In this document: one piece after another, positions 35,320-46,400 of the stretch | How the letters are laid out: every line of letters starts with the position of its first letter | How positions within the stretch are numbered: the stretch's first letter is position 1 | NCBI GenBank assembly: GCA_036936605.1 | Contig: JAUPFV010000005.1 | Location: forward strand, 50,550,742-50,614,741 | Direction of reading: 5' to 3' | DNA: 64,000 nt | Origin: Limnanthes douglasii subsp. nivea | Lineage: Eukaryota > Streptophyta > Magnoliopsida > Brassicales > Limnanthaceae | Program-made: the position numbers and the translations under genes | Notes under the pieces: generated by a model | Database searches by the model: none | Told to the model about the DNA's origin: nothing | What the model saw: only the letters and a program-made list of their open reading frames with translations

Positions 35320-38070
35320 ATGTGTGTGGACTTTACCGACCTCAATCGGGCATGCGCGAAGGATCCCTTCCCGATGCCGAGGATCGACCAGTTGGTGGAC
35401 TCAACGTCAGGAAACAGACTGCTGTCATTCATGGACCCGTACGCAGGCTACAACAAGATCAAGTTTCACCCAGCAGATGAGGAAAGCACGACGTTTATAA
35501 CAGGACGAGGCTTGTATTGCTACAAAGTCATGTCGTTCGGACTAAAAAACACCGGAGCGACTTATCAGAGGTTGGTTACCAAAACCTTCGATGGTCAGAT
35601 AGGTCGGAATATGGAAGTCTACATCGATGACATGTTTGTAAAGAGAGGCACGGACGAGGAACATCTCACCGATTTGAAGGAAACTTTTGACAACCTCAGG
35701 GGTATAAATCTCAAGCTCAACCCGGAAAAATGCTCATTCGGGGTAAGGTCGGGCAAGTTCCTCGGGTTCTTTGTTAGCGAAAAGGGAATTGAGGCCGACC
35801 CGACCCAACTCCAAGCTCTTACCAACATGACTCCGCCTAAGAATGTTAAGGAAGTTGAGATTTTGACCGGGCGTCTAGCGTCTTTAAATCGGTTTATCTC
35901 TCGTTCATCTGACAAGTGCGCTCCGTTTTTTCAGGTCTTGAGAAACGCCAAGAATTTTGTGTGGACACCGGATTGTAACGCAACCTTTTTAGAGATTAAG
36001 ACTTATCTGTCATCCCCAAACCTTCTAACGAAGCCTCTGAGAGGCGAGAATCTTTTCCTTTATATAGCAGTTTCGGATTTTGCAGTGAGTGCGGCATTGA
36101 TCAGCGAGTCGGGAACGGCCCCTAAAGCGCTATACTTCGTGAGCAAAAGCTTACTAGATGCGGAAACGCCGTATCTGAGGCTGGAGAAAATGGCCTTGGC
36201 ATTAGTAACCGCGGCAAGAAAAATGCGGCCATATTTTCAAGCGCACCCCATTGTCGTCTGCACCTCGTTTCCGCTCAAGTACGTTCGGCAGCGCCCGGAC
36301 ATGTCAGGGAGAATGTCTAAATGGTCGGTCGAGTTGGGCGATTTCGACATCAATTTTGAGCCGCGGACGGCCGTTGAAGGCCAGGTTCTGGCTGATTTTA
36401 TAGTGGAATTCCATTCCGACCGCCCGGACCAAAACTCATCGATTGGAGAAGCCGAACCAAACGAATGGATCCTCCGCACCGATGGTGGATCGAACGTAAA
36501 TGGATGCGGAGCGGGCGTACAGATAGTCACCTCAATGGGCATAAGTATGCATCTGGCAATCCGATTTGGTTTTCCCACTTCTAACAACGAAGCCGAGTAT
36601 GAAGCCGCCCTGGCCGGTTTGCGACTAGCACAGGTATGTGGGGCTCGGCATGTGCGTCTCGTTAGTGATTCTCAACTTTTGATAAATCAAGCCTCGGTAG
36701 CTTCGGAAGCCGGGAAAGAACATTTGGTTCAGTATTTAGCCGCATTAAGGGTGTTAGCCGCGTCATTCGCCAAAATAACATATGAACATGTCCCAAGAAC
36801 CGAAAATATGGTAGCCGACTCTCTAGCATCGGCCTATTGCTCAAGAAATTACCCCTGGGTAACCGAACAAGAAAACCCATCGATCATAAAGAGGAAAGAG
36901 CTGGAGAATCGACCCGAAATTGCTTGTCAGGTATCGTCGGTAACTATTTTGGATTGGCGACGGGATATAATTACTTTCCTAGCCGAAGGTCTGCTGCCGG
37001 ACGATGGCGCATCGGCTCGAAAGGTGCACAACAAAGCCCGAGGCTATGTTTCATTGGGCAACATTATATACAAAAAAATTGTTCAGCCGGCCCTTATTGA
37101 GGTGTTTGGGGTGAATGAGGCGCAGATCATTGTGTCCAAGTTACATGACGGAGAGGGCGCGGCTCATTGTGGTTACAAGGTCCTGATAAGGAGAATTTTT
37201 CTCGCCAGATTTTATTGGCCAACGATAACGACAGATGCTCAACAGATAGTAAAAACCTGCGACACTTGTCAAAGATTCGCGAACGCGATAAACGTGCCCG
37301 CGGCCCCTTTAGAATCCATATCTGAAGGATTACCCTTCGACCGATGGGGAATCGATCTTGTAGGGCCATTACCAATGGCATCTGGTGGGAGACAAACGAT
37401 CGTGGTGGCCGTGGATTACTTTTCCAAATGGGTTGAAGCCGGACCATTATCTGCCACTAAGACTAAGGACATCGTCAGATTTATTTGGTCCAATATCTAT
37501 TGTCGGTTCGGGGTACCCCAGAAGCTCACCATGGATAACGGACCCCAATTCGACAGTAGGGAGATGAAATATTTTTTCACAACTCATAGGATTAGGCAAT
37601 GTTTCTCTGCCCCATTCCATCCACAAGCAAACGGGCAAGTCGAAGTCACCAACCGAACCATTCTAGACGGACTCAAAAAGAACCTCGAAGGAAAAGCTGG
37701 CAAATGGCCAGACTATTTTCATGAAGTGTTGTGGGCTTACCGAACTACGCCTCGAACGGTGACTAAAGAATCACCTTATGCTTTGGTATATGGCATGGAT
37801 GCGGTCACTCCGGCAGAATCCATTTTTCTATCTTTCAAGATCGGTACCTACGAAGAAAACACAAATGAAGGTGACAGGCAGTTAGCTCTCGACCTCATAG
37901 AAGAAAATCGGAACCGTGCTCAGCTAAATTCTTTACATTATCAGACTCTAATAAGAAGTCGGTATGCGTCCAAAGTCCGACGGCGGGAATTCAAAGTCGG
38001 GGATAAGGTTCTGAGACGAGTTTTTCTGCATACCAAGGATAAAAGCCTCGGTAAGCTCCCCCCGAACTAG
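35320..38070 (+). CDS. RT-RNase H-integrase segment of element B
   Basis: An uninterrupted 916-codon stretch of pol. RT has CVDFTDLNRACAKDPF, SFMDPYAGYNKI and MEVYIDDMFVK (YIDD, about residues 105-108). RNase H has RTDGGSNVNGCGAG, NNEAEYEA, VSDSQL and NMVADSLAS, giving the D-E-D-D set. Integrase has an H-H-C-C zinc site (HDGEGAAHCG, CDTCQ), then the DDE core: GIDLVGPL with VDYFSKW, TMDNGPQFDS, and HPQANGQVEVTNRTI. All catalytic residues seen are present. The usual C-terminal tail (LPWNIEHL-like) follows at 38071-38187 after a TAG that replaces a conserved Trp (N-stop-EGPYEV) and after one shift. The true start lies upstream in gag; the first Met here is not the natural start. Confidence 0.88.
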   Translation: MCVDFTDLNRACAKDPFPMPRIDQLVDSTSGNRLLSFMDPYAGYNKIKFHPADEESTTFITGRGLYCYKVMSFGLKNTGATYQRLVTKTFDGQIGRNMEVYIDDMFVKRGTDEEHLTDLKETFDNLRGINLKLNPEKCSFGVRSGKFLGFFVSEKGIEADPTQLQALTNMTPPKNVKEVEILTGRLASLNRFISRSSDKCAPFFQVLRNAKNFVWTPDCNATFLEIKTYLSSPNLLTKPLRGENLFLYIAVSDFAVSAALISESGTAPKALYFVSKSLLDAETPYLRLEKMALALVTAARKMRPYFQAHPIVVCTSFPLKYVRQRPDMSGRMSKWSVELGDFDINFEPRTAVEGQVLADFIVEFHSDRPDQNSSIGEAEPNEWILRTDGGSNVNGCGAGVQIVTSMGISMHLAIRFGFPTSNNEAEYEAALAGLRLAQVCGARHVRLVSDSQLLINQASVASEAGKEHLVQYLAALRVLAASFAKITYEHVPRTENMVADSLASAYCSRNYPWVTEQENPSIIKRKELENRPEIACQVSSVTILDWRRDIITFLAEGLLPDDGASARKVHNKARGYVSLGNIIYKKIVQPALIEVFGVNEAQIIVSKLHDGEGAAHCGYKVLIRRIFLARFYWPTITTDAQQIVKTCDTCQRFANAINVPAAPLESISEGLPFDRWGIDLVGPLPMASGGRQTIVVAVDYFSKWVEAGPLSATKTKDIVRFIWSNIYCRFGVPQKLTMDNGPQFDSREMKYFFTTHRIRQCFSAPFHPQANGQVEVTNRTILDGLKKNLEGKAGKWPDYFHEVLWAYRTTPRTVTKESPYALVYGMDAVTPAESIFLSFKIGTYEENTNEGDRQLALDLIEENRNRAQLNSLHYQTLIRSRYASKVRRREFKVGDKVLRRVFLHTKDKSLGKLPPN

Positions 38071-38187
38071 GAAGGACCATACGAAGTGATAGGAAAGTCA
38101 AGAGCGGGACATACCGTTTACAAGACAAGCTCGGGCGTCCGTTAAGGCTACCATGGAACATTGAACATCTGAAATTGTATTTGGAGT

Positions 38188-38737
38188 GATTTTGTATTTT
38201 GTAAACTTAGTGAGAATTATTTGTGTAAGATTATTTTGGTCGGGGATGCACTCTTTCCTACCTCGGTGGCGCGAGAAGGTTTTAATGAGGCATCGATCCA
38301 TACCGATCCCTTTAATCGAAATTTTTGGCCTTCCCATTTTTTGACGTGTTACAAACGACTCCGTCAGCTGACGAGCTGATCGACGACTCTTTTTAGTAAT
38401 CTTGACTGCCTTACAGAACCTTCATAGGTTTTTCAGTGTTCACACTGATCTACATCTTAAATTCCCGACCCTACGGGAAAATTTTCAATTTTATATTGAT
38501 CAACAGAACCTTCATAGGTTTTTCAGTGTTCAAACTGATCTATATCTGAAATTTCCAACCCTAACATGGATTTATAAAACCAGAGTTGAATGTAACATTC
38601 GTAAAAAACATAAGTACGGATAATATATTGATTGTCCTGAAATTTTTCTTACAGAGAAGGCTTACAGGGGATCCCGCAGTCTCCGCACTTACAAATTTTA
38701 ACAACAAAAAAGAAACAAAAACAAAAGACATCGGGGA
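38188..38737. other. Element B convergent 3' spacer
   Basis: This spacer lies between the end of pol (plus) and the end of the antisense gene (minus), so both transcripts must end or overlap here. It holds a 62-bp direct repeat (38413-38474 and 38503-38564) and, near 38250, a block CTTTCCTACCTCGGTGGCGC that recurs in A near 43018. No coding sequence is supported. Confidence 0.6.
38413..38564. repeat. 62-bp direct repeat in element B spacer
   Basis: Two copies, 90 bp apart start to start, both begin ACAGAACCTTCATAGGTTTT and end in a CCAACCCTA / CCGACCCTA step. Confidence 0.85.
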
Positions 38738-39899
38738 TCAAGCACCCTCTTCCTCTGACTCAGTGTCATCTGATTCGTCGTCTTCACAAACAACATCAGA
38801 AGGGAGGTCGTCTTTCGGAACGTCCAACCACATCGACCCGAGGGGAAGGTCAGGGAAGCGATGATGAAAAGTCAGCACGTATGCGGCCTTGGCTTCGGCC
38901 GTTTCTTTCTCCATCCACTTCTTGCATTTTTCAGCAAAAAGGGTGTTAGCCTTCTTCAGGTCAGTGATCTCCTGCACCAAACCCGTGGCGCGATCCTTCC
39001 CGGCTTTCCTGACCTGCTCCAAGGCTTCTTCGGTCTCCCTGAGCCGCTCATCTGCCAGTTTTTGAGCCGCTTTAGCCTTCCGTACCTCTTCTTCCAGCAC
39101 GGAAACTTTCGCCTCCGCGCCCAACAGCCTCGGCTCAATTCCCCTGCCCGACGCTCTTTCAGGGCCAAAGGCACAAGCATGTTGTACAAGGAAAGGGCTA
39201 GCCCGTCAGTTATCCGCAACAGAAAAGTATGCGGACTCCCGGGCACAGACGGCACCGGAAGCTTCGTACCACTCGACGATGCCACAGCAGTTTTAGAAGC
39301 CTTTTAGGCGCTAGCGTCGTCAGGGATCACCACTACGGGGTCGGCCGTCAATCCACCTTTAGCCCCCACATACTGTTCGAAAAGCTCTGGGACGGTAGCA
39401 TTGTCAGCACCCGCGGCATACCCGCTTTCTTTCCTTGAGCGTTTAGGCTTTTTAGCCTGAGCCCCCTCTACGTCGGCCTTCCGCTTCCGCTTCTTTGCCA
39501 GCTCCTGGGTCTGATGGTCCTCGCCACCCTCAGCGGAATCTTCATCCTGGTGCCCCTCCGCACCGGTCTCTTCAGCCCCGACATTGTCCTGCTCAACGTC
39601 ATCGTCTAATTTTGGGCGCTTGCTGGGCGCCTTGTTGCGCTTCGGGAGAAATAGGTGGGCATCGGGCGCATCCGTCTTTGCGACAAAGTCCTCCATACTG
39701 GGGGGTTGACGCAGCTGCTCAATGGTGAGCGGTTCTGACGAGCAACGCCAGAGGTTGCTCATGATCAGGTTTGTGTTTTTAAAGGACCGGTGAAATGCCC
39801 GACCCCAATGCTTCTTGGCATAGTCCTTCAGCAGCTGGAAGGTGACCTTGCCCGGCTTGAAGTAGTCCTTCTTCAACCCTTGGACGAATTTCTTCGATA

Positions 39900-39920
39900 C
39901 TGCACAAAGGATCCGTTCAT

Positions 39921-39973
<53 letters not shown>
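39900..39973 (-). other. Intron of the element B antisense gene
   Basis: Read on the minus strand, GATG is followed by GTATAT and the segment ends CTTTGTGCAG before TATCGAAG. Length 74 bp, phase 1. Spliced reading passes from WVPD into VSKKFVQGLKKD, the equivalent of A's VLPKEFNDYL. Most of the intron is a (TA)n run. The homologous gene in A has a GT-AG intron of 80 bp at the same protein position and phase. Confidence 0.72.
39926..39972. repeat. (TA)n microsatellite in the antisense intron
   Basis: About 47 bp of pure TA repeat filling the donor side of the intron; read as coding it gives an artefactual Ile-Tyr run. Confidence 0.93.
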
Positions 39974-39974
<1 letters not shown>

Positions 39975-40901
39975 ATCAGGAACCCATGTCCGCAGCAGTC
40001 GCCTCGGATGATCCTTACTATAGGAGCGGCCATTTTCCCAGCAGCCTCTAAGGAAGACGAAGCGATGTTTCCAACCTTTTTCGCCCTCGAGAAAGTCATT
40101 TACTATCTTCCATGTATTGGCCAAAGAAGAATAGAAGAAGGGGGACTTGGGAGACTTCGACAGCCCGGACATGACTATATACTCCTCCATGGGCATGACC
40201 CGACCTGAAAGACGCGAGGCCATTATGCAAGACATCAGCGTATACCACGCGTTGGGCGTCAGCTGTGAGGCAGATGTTGAGGGTCCTAAAATACAGAGCA
40301 ACCTCAGGATCCAGAGGGAACCTGAGGCCCTAATTAAATAGCTCGGTAAAGATGACAATTTCCCGTGACCGAACATGCACGGGAGTCTCCCCAGGAACAT
40401 GAAACCGGACGGTGACACACTTCGGGATACCCCACCGGATCAAAAGCTCCTTCTGCTCAGCAGTGGGGAAGTAAAGATACTTGCCCTAAAAAAGGGAGAT
40501 AACATTACTCCCGGGCAACCATCAATGATAGGTGGTGGTCATGACCGCCTCAATTTCCTCGGGAAGCGGCTCTTCGGGAGGAGCAGCGGCATTGCCAGCA
40601 GCAGCAATACCGTCTTCCGCGGGTAAAGCATCCACCTCTGATTCATCGGTATTAACTACCGATATTGTGTCAGATCTGAGGGAGCTGGTCGCGGATGGGT
40701 CGGACGGTCGATATTCCTCAGCGCGGTGACCGATGCTAGCCCAATCTACGAATCAGAACACCGGTTTTTTCTTCTTTTTAGGTTTTGGTTTTTGCCTCGG
40801 GTGCCTATTTCTCATAAAACAAGCTCTCTCTCTCTCTAGAAATGTCTGGACAACACTTTCTCTCTCTAGAACGCCTCTGAGAGTAACTTTCGTTTGTGAG
40901 G

Positions 40902-40909
40902 TATTTATA
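40902..40909 (-). promoter_or_regulatory. TATA box for the antisense gene of element B
   Basis: TATAAATA on the minus strand, 87 nt upstream of the ATG at 40815, followed by a leader with repeated TCTAGAGAGAGA motifs. Element E has the same box and similar leader. Upstream to the LTR (40910-41480) no other gene is seen. Confidence 0.6.
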
Positions 40910-41496
40910 GACAACCCCACCTAGCCGTTACGCGTACGGGGAAGTCCAAACGACAAAAAACAGCTGGAAGTCGAAAGGACCTCTTCAGAAACTGCGCCAA
41001 GAAGCACGTTTCGAGTAATCGATCAACACGTGTCGCCCTTAGTCATACAAGCACGCTAGGCCTGTACTAGCTAGCTCAGATAGCAACGATAGATGGGCCA
41101 CTACAACCTGATTCGGTTTTTCAAAACCTAATTACCGGTCTAGGCCCATGGGGAAATCGCTAAGAGGGATCGGAAGCAGACCCAAGATGACTCATAAACG
41201 GTGTCGGGACTAAACACGGTCGACCACTTGATGAAAACATAAAGGGTCGGATATCAGTTGGAAGAAAGTACCCGCGCCCGATCGTTTAATAAAACCTGGA
41301 GGGTTTGACGTCAGTTGGAAGGAAGGATGCGCCCCCGACCACTTAATAAAAATAAGAAGGGTCGCACATCGGTCGAAGAAAAAATTCTGACCCGCGTAAA
41401 CCAGTCCATCAATCCAGAAGCTAAGAGACAGAGGCGCTCCAAGCTGATTCTTTTACAAGTCTTTGTTCCCGTCACTCTCAAAGACTGGGGGGCTAC

Positions 41497-41822
41497 TGAT
41501 AAGGGAATAATTCGCCGATATTGATAATAGGGAGTCAATTGTAAATAGAAGGAAACTAATATGTCTATGACTGTATTTATCTTTTATTAGAGGATAATTT
41601 GTAAACAAGGTATTTTATGAAGGACTAAAAGAGAAATAAAACAAACCCACCAAGGACATTAATGGGTCCACCCATCTCCACTATAAAAGGAGACCCATTA
41701 TTCTTGGTAGGTGGGACATTCTAAATATAATATTTTCTTTCTACTTTCTCTCTCTACATTTGTGCTCAACTCACATGAGGTCCAAAATCCAATATCATTC
41801 TTAGTCATTTATTCTCTCATCA
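41497..41822 (+). repeat. 3' LTR of element B
   Basis: 326 bp, from TGATAAGGG to CTCTCATCA. It is preceded by the polypurine-type tract AAAGACTGGGGGGCTAC (41480-41496) and followed by the target duplication ATCCT (41823-41827). Confidence 0.95.
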
Positions 41823-41827
41823 ATCCT

Positions 41828-42961
41828 AAGATATGTTCTTTACAAAAAATCCTTTGGTAGGCCTCTTTTACGATGTTTGGGGTGTGAAGAGTCCCAAATG
41901 GTGCTCTCCAAATTACATGATGGCGAGGGATCAGCACACTGTGGATTCAAGGCTCTAACCAAAAGGGTCTTGTTAGCAGGGTACTATTGGCCATCCATAA
42001 TGCAAGATGCCAAGGAGTTGGTGAAAAAGTGTGATCCATGCCAAAGATACAGTAACAAAATTCATATCCCAATTGTTACATTAGAGTCAATCTCCGAGCC
42101 AATACTTTTTGCTCGTTGGGGGCTAGATTTGGTGGGACCTCTACCCATGGCATCCGGAGGATGCAGAACTATAATAGTTGTTATTGATTACTTCTCAAAG
42201 TGGATTGAAGCAGCCCCATTAGCAGGAACTACTTTGAAATCTGTGATAAAATTCATCCTATCTAATATTTACTGCAGATTTGGGGTTTCACAAAAGCTAA
42301 CCACAGACAATGGGCCAAAGTTCGATAACAAGGATGTGGAGAATTTCTGTGCCACTAGAGGAATTCAACACTGTTTCTCTTCTCCTTTTCACCCACAATC
42401 AAATGGTCAAGTTGAAGTAGCTAACAGAACCATCATGTACGGTCTTAAAAAGAATCTAGAAGGGGCTGCTGGAAAGTGGCCAAGTTATCTACAAGAAGTA
42501 CTATGGGATTACCGGACCGCTCTCGGGGATGCGACACAAGAATCCCCATTTGCCTTGGTATATGGTATGGATGCAATAGCTCTGATAGAGGTCACACTCC
42601 CTTCATTTCGAGTCCATCATTTTTCCGAACAAGCTAATGAAAAGGCAATCAGAAGCCAGCTTGACTTGATGGAAGAAAGAAGAGTCAAGGCTCACCTTAG
42701 AGCCACACACTATCAGGGTTTGATGAGAAGCAGATTTGCTTCCAGAGTCAAAAGGAGGGATTTTCAATCAGGTGATAAGGTGTTGAGAAACGTATTCCTA
42801 CATACCAAGGAGAAGCATTTCGGCAAGCTAGCTCCAACATGGGAAGGACCTATATGGTCACTAAAAAGCTTAAACCTGGGACATACATGCTCAAAGATAT
42901 AGATGGAAGAATTTTATATCACCCTTGGAACATTGAACAGCTTCGGTCTTATATAGAATAA
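41828..42961 (+). pseudogene. Integrase of element A (resumed after element B)
   Basis: The frame left at 31938 continues here. The integrase has an H-H-C-C site (KLHDGEGSAHCG, CDPCQRYSN), a DDE core with GLDLVGPLPMASGG, VIDYFSKWIEA, TTDNGPKFDN and HPQSNGQVEVANRTI, and a C-terminal SRVKRRDFQSGDKVL. A one-base loss near 42852 shifts the frame. The tail is then readable in another frame as GTYMLKDIDGRILYHPWNIE to a TAA at 42961. Catalytic residues are intact. The piece from 41828 to the first in-track Met near 41877 is coding too. Confidence 0.85.
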
Positions 42962-43445
42962 AGACTATGTAAATATTTACTTGTTTAAAATCCATGTAAA
43001 TATTTAGGGGCATACTCTTTCCTACCCTGGTGGCGCGAGGAGGTTTTAATGAGGTGCTTAGGTTTTTTAATAAAATTCGATGCCTTCTTAAAAAATTCGA
43101 AGTGGTTTAGCTAATAGATTGAATTAATTCGGTGGAGTGATGACCATTTAAACATTTGTCATCGGAGAATTTAAACACTCTCACTTTAAAATATTCGAAG
43201 GCCATTTAAATGCGAGCTTTCAAAATTGGAAAACTAATAAACAATACAAGAATTGTATAAGATGAAACTACCCGGCAGATACCGGGGAATGATATTAAAT
43301 ATGTAAAATGTCTTGGCCATCCAAGGACTTTAGAGTTTTGAAGAGAAGGTTTGTCCGGACAAGGGCCGGACACGGTTACAAAATTTCCTTGGCCATCCAA
43401 GGACTTTAGTCTACACAAAAATTAAAGAGAAATATGGTTAAAACT
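42962..43445. other. Element A convergent 3' spacer
   Basis: Lies between pol and the end of the antisense gene. It contains CTTTCCTACCCTGGTGGCGC near 43018, matching element B, and a duplicated CTTGGCCATCCAAGGACTTT (about 43312 and 43391). No gene is supported. Confidence 0.55.
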
Positions 43446-46400
43446 TTAAGGCTGAGCTTTCTTGGATGGCCCAGCCTCACTTGGTTTCTTCTTGGGATCT
43501 TCGATCTCCTCATCTGGACTCTCTTCAGTCCTTTCATCTTCATCAGTGGTATCATCCCAACCACTGGAGTAGCCGTGCTTATCACTATCAGCCATGGTAT
43601 GGTAAGGGAGGTCTTCGTATTCCACGAATCGCCATAAATCTCCCAGTGTCCTCTTCGGAAATTTCTCATGAAAAAGCAAGACCATGCCCAATTTGACTTC
43701 GGCATACCTTTCCTCTTGGGAGTCTATCACCTTGTTGGTGTATGCATCAATCCTGGCTTGGATTGTATTTTATTGCTCATTTACCAAGTCGTCTTTTTCT
43801 TACTTGACCTTAGACACAGCATCCTCAAGCGAATTTTTGTCGCTAGTCAGGGTCTGAATGATGTTTTCTTTGGCCTTCACCTCCTCTTTTGAAGTAGAAA
43901 GATTCTTCTCCAAGTCAGAAAATTTGGATTGAAGTTCTTTCACAACCCCCTCCGAAGTGGCCAGCTTGGTGGCCAAATCCTCCTTCCCCTTCTTCAGCTC
44001 ATCATTTTATCTCTTTAATGCCTCAAGACTCTGGTTGGAAGTAAGGAGGTCGTTAGACAAACTCTCATTGTCAGAATTGAGTGTGTTGATGATGGCTTAC
44101 TGGTTTTGCACTTGCTTCTCCAAGTTGAGCACCGGTTGAATATTGCTCAACAAGGAGTGGGTCACCATATCTTTCTCTCCTGAAACAGAAAAAGGTTTAC
44201 CATTGAAAGTGACTATGTTTGAAGAGCTTGGGGGAGGTAAGGTCCAGCAAAGTCATCATTCTCAAGGTCGCCGAATTAAAGGCCAATCCCTTGAAGGCCA
44301 ATGATGTCTACCCCATCAATGTTGATGTCCCCTCCGGCGCCCTCTCTAGTGTGAAAGTCCCCTCCAGCGCCCTCTCTGGTGTAGAAGTCACTTGGGATTT
44401 CCTCTACTTGAGTTGGGTCTGTTGGGTCGACCGGAGTAAGAGAATCCGAAGGCCGGAGAGCAATTTCATCTCCCTTTGAGGTTTTCTTCTTCTTAGCTTC
44501 CCTATCTCCACCTTCTTCTCCCCGTTTTCGATCTTTCCTGGGAGCTTTTGATTGCTTTGGAGATCCAACTACCACTTTGGTAATCTCGTTTTCTACCACT
44601 TGTAGCAAAGCAGCATCAATCCTTCCTTGGTCCTGCTCCTCCTGGTTTGATTGGACAGCTTCCTCAACATCACCTGGATTGACCTCAGCCACGTCTTGCT
44701 TAGCCTTGCCTTTCTTGCCCTTCATTTTGCTTGGGGATTTAGCTCAGCCCGGCAAGGCTAGATTTCCATCCTTTGCATCTGTCTTCTGAAGAATCACCTC
44801 CGGAGGGGGTGGAGTGATTAATTCCTCCCAAGACAAGTCTCTTCGGCCAGTTGTATTCCAGAGATGAGATCTTACCAAGTTGCCTCCGGTAAAACAGTTG
44901 TGGAAGCGATTTCCCCATTTCTCAGCAACCCAAGCATTTAGCTTGGCACAAGTAGTCTGCCCCTCATCTAAGTAGTCATTGAACTCCTTGGGCAGCACTA
45001 CCAAAAAACAAAAGAAGAGCAATTAAACAAACCAACTTATTATAAAAAATGATAGAAAGATGTAATGAAATGTTTACCTGTGCTCTTCCATCTGCTGATA
45101 AGCATGCTTGGATTGTCACCAGCTTTAATCTTCCTCCCACTCTCCCAAGCACCACTGATAAAAAAAAATTGAGTCTTTCAGTTCTTCTCCGACTCAAGCA
45201 AGTCATCCACCACTTTGTAATTGTCACCCATATTGTAATGGTAAAAGGGGATGACATGGTTTCTGCAAAGGCTGGCCACAGCAGCAAATTGCTCCATCGG
45301 AAGCGGGATTCCAGAGAGCCTTGAGGCCATGATGCAGGCCATAAGGATGTACCAAGCATTGGGGCTCAGTTGGCTTGGGCAGAGCTTTATCAGATGGAAA
45401 TATCTGACGATCTCTGGGTCCAAGGAAAACCTAAGCCCCCAGTTGAATAACTTTGTGAAGAAAACTATCTCACTTAGCTTGCAATCCATTGGCGTCTCTG
45501 GATCGACCGTTATCCTCACTTTAACATTTTATGGGATCCCCCACTTCGTCCGGATCCGGTCTAGTTCAGCTGTGTGAATAAAAGCATAATTGATTTTCTG
45601 CATGGCTAGTAGATATTTCACACTCCCTTTGTGGAAGCAAGGTCCCACTTTTCCAACGAGGCACTCTGGCAGGTCCGGGTGTTTCAAGCATAGCTTCTCT
45701 TTGCCTTTGGGTTTTTTGACAATGGCGGTCTCACTTGTCTGCCCGGAGACATCGGTCTCAAAAGGGGCTTCTTCAACACTATCATCCATTACGCCTTCCA
45801 TTACCATGGAAGGGTTATCAACTGTTTTTGGGAGGGAAGTGCTAGTGGTTGGCTCAGTAAGTTATCCGGATGGCTGAGCACTTATTTCTTTTTGTGATCT
45901 GGAGTCCGGCTGGGGCTCAGATCTGGAGGGTTCGTTTCGAAGGCTTGAACTGGTGGCCTCCGGACCAGACAATTTGTCCTTAGGAACTTTAATGGGCGCT
46001 TCTGACCCTGAAATTTTGTCTTTGGCCCCATATTTAGAAGGCACAGATTTTGGATATTTAGACTGTGGAGCAACAGCCTGGCCTTTTACTAAGCGGCCTC
46101 TTCGTCGAAGGTTTAGCTTTTCTGGGGAAAAGTCAGCATCTGATCCCATGGCTATGAATGTAGAGGGTCTCCTAGTACTTGTAACTGCTTGCTCTTGTTC
46201 AACAATAGGCTCCGACTCCTGTACCGATGAGCCTGAGATGATCGGTGAAAGACTAGGTTGAAATAACTTTCTAGGTTTAGTGCTTCTGGCAGAAGACGAA
46301 CCTCGATCAGGCTCTGAGGTTGGTGTTTCAGATTTGTCAATAGGAGAGACTGGGAGGCCTGCTGCAATGCGCCTTTCTCGTTCGACCCTTTGTGCTTTCT

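Larger units (their letters stand above)
38738..40815 (-). pseudogene. Antisense gene of element B (Transposase_28-like, coiled coil)
   Basis: ATG at 40815-40813 on the minus strand. Visible order: basic N-terminus (RQKPKPKKKKK) and acidic linker; a core domain with GIPKCVTVRFHVPGETPV, EIVIFTELFN-stop-GLRFPLDPEVALYF and QLTPNAWYTLMSCIMASRL, resembling the Pfam 'putative gypsy type transposon' domain (Transposase_28); HRFVFLRGCWE; a phase-1 intron at 39973-39900; KKHWGRAFHRSF; a bipartite-NLS-like KKRKRKADVEGAQAKKPKRSR; a coiled coil (EEEVRKAKAAQKLADERLRE) and an acidic tail ending EDDESDDTESEEEGA. There are two or three frameshifts plus stops, including one at the conserved Trp of FNWGLRF. 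The role is unknown; nuclear localisation is inferred. A, D and E carry homologues in the same place. Confidence 0.75.
31939..41822 (+). mobile_element. Ty3/gypsy (Tat-like) element B, nested in A
   Basis: A 9884-bp LTR retrotransposon with two 326-bp LTRs, a primer binding site, a single-frame gag-pol, a convergent antisense gene with promoter and intron, and a polypurine tract before the 3' LTR. ATCCT target duplications flank it. It interrupts the RNase H-integrase junction of element A, whose reading frame continues across the site once B and one duplication are set aside. It is transcribed in the same direction as A. The interior has visibly more CpG than A. In-frame stops make it non-autonomous now. 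Confidence 0.95.

Noticed and set aside
39925..39975. Ile-Tyr repeat protein segment
   Set aside because: It is the translation of a (TA)n run that lies within a GT-AG intron of the antisense gene.
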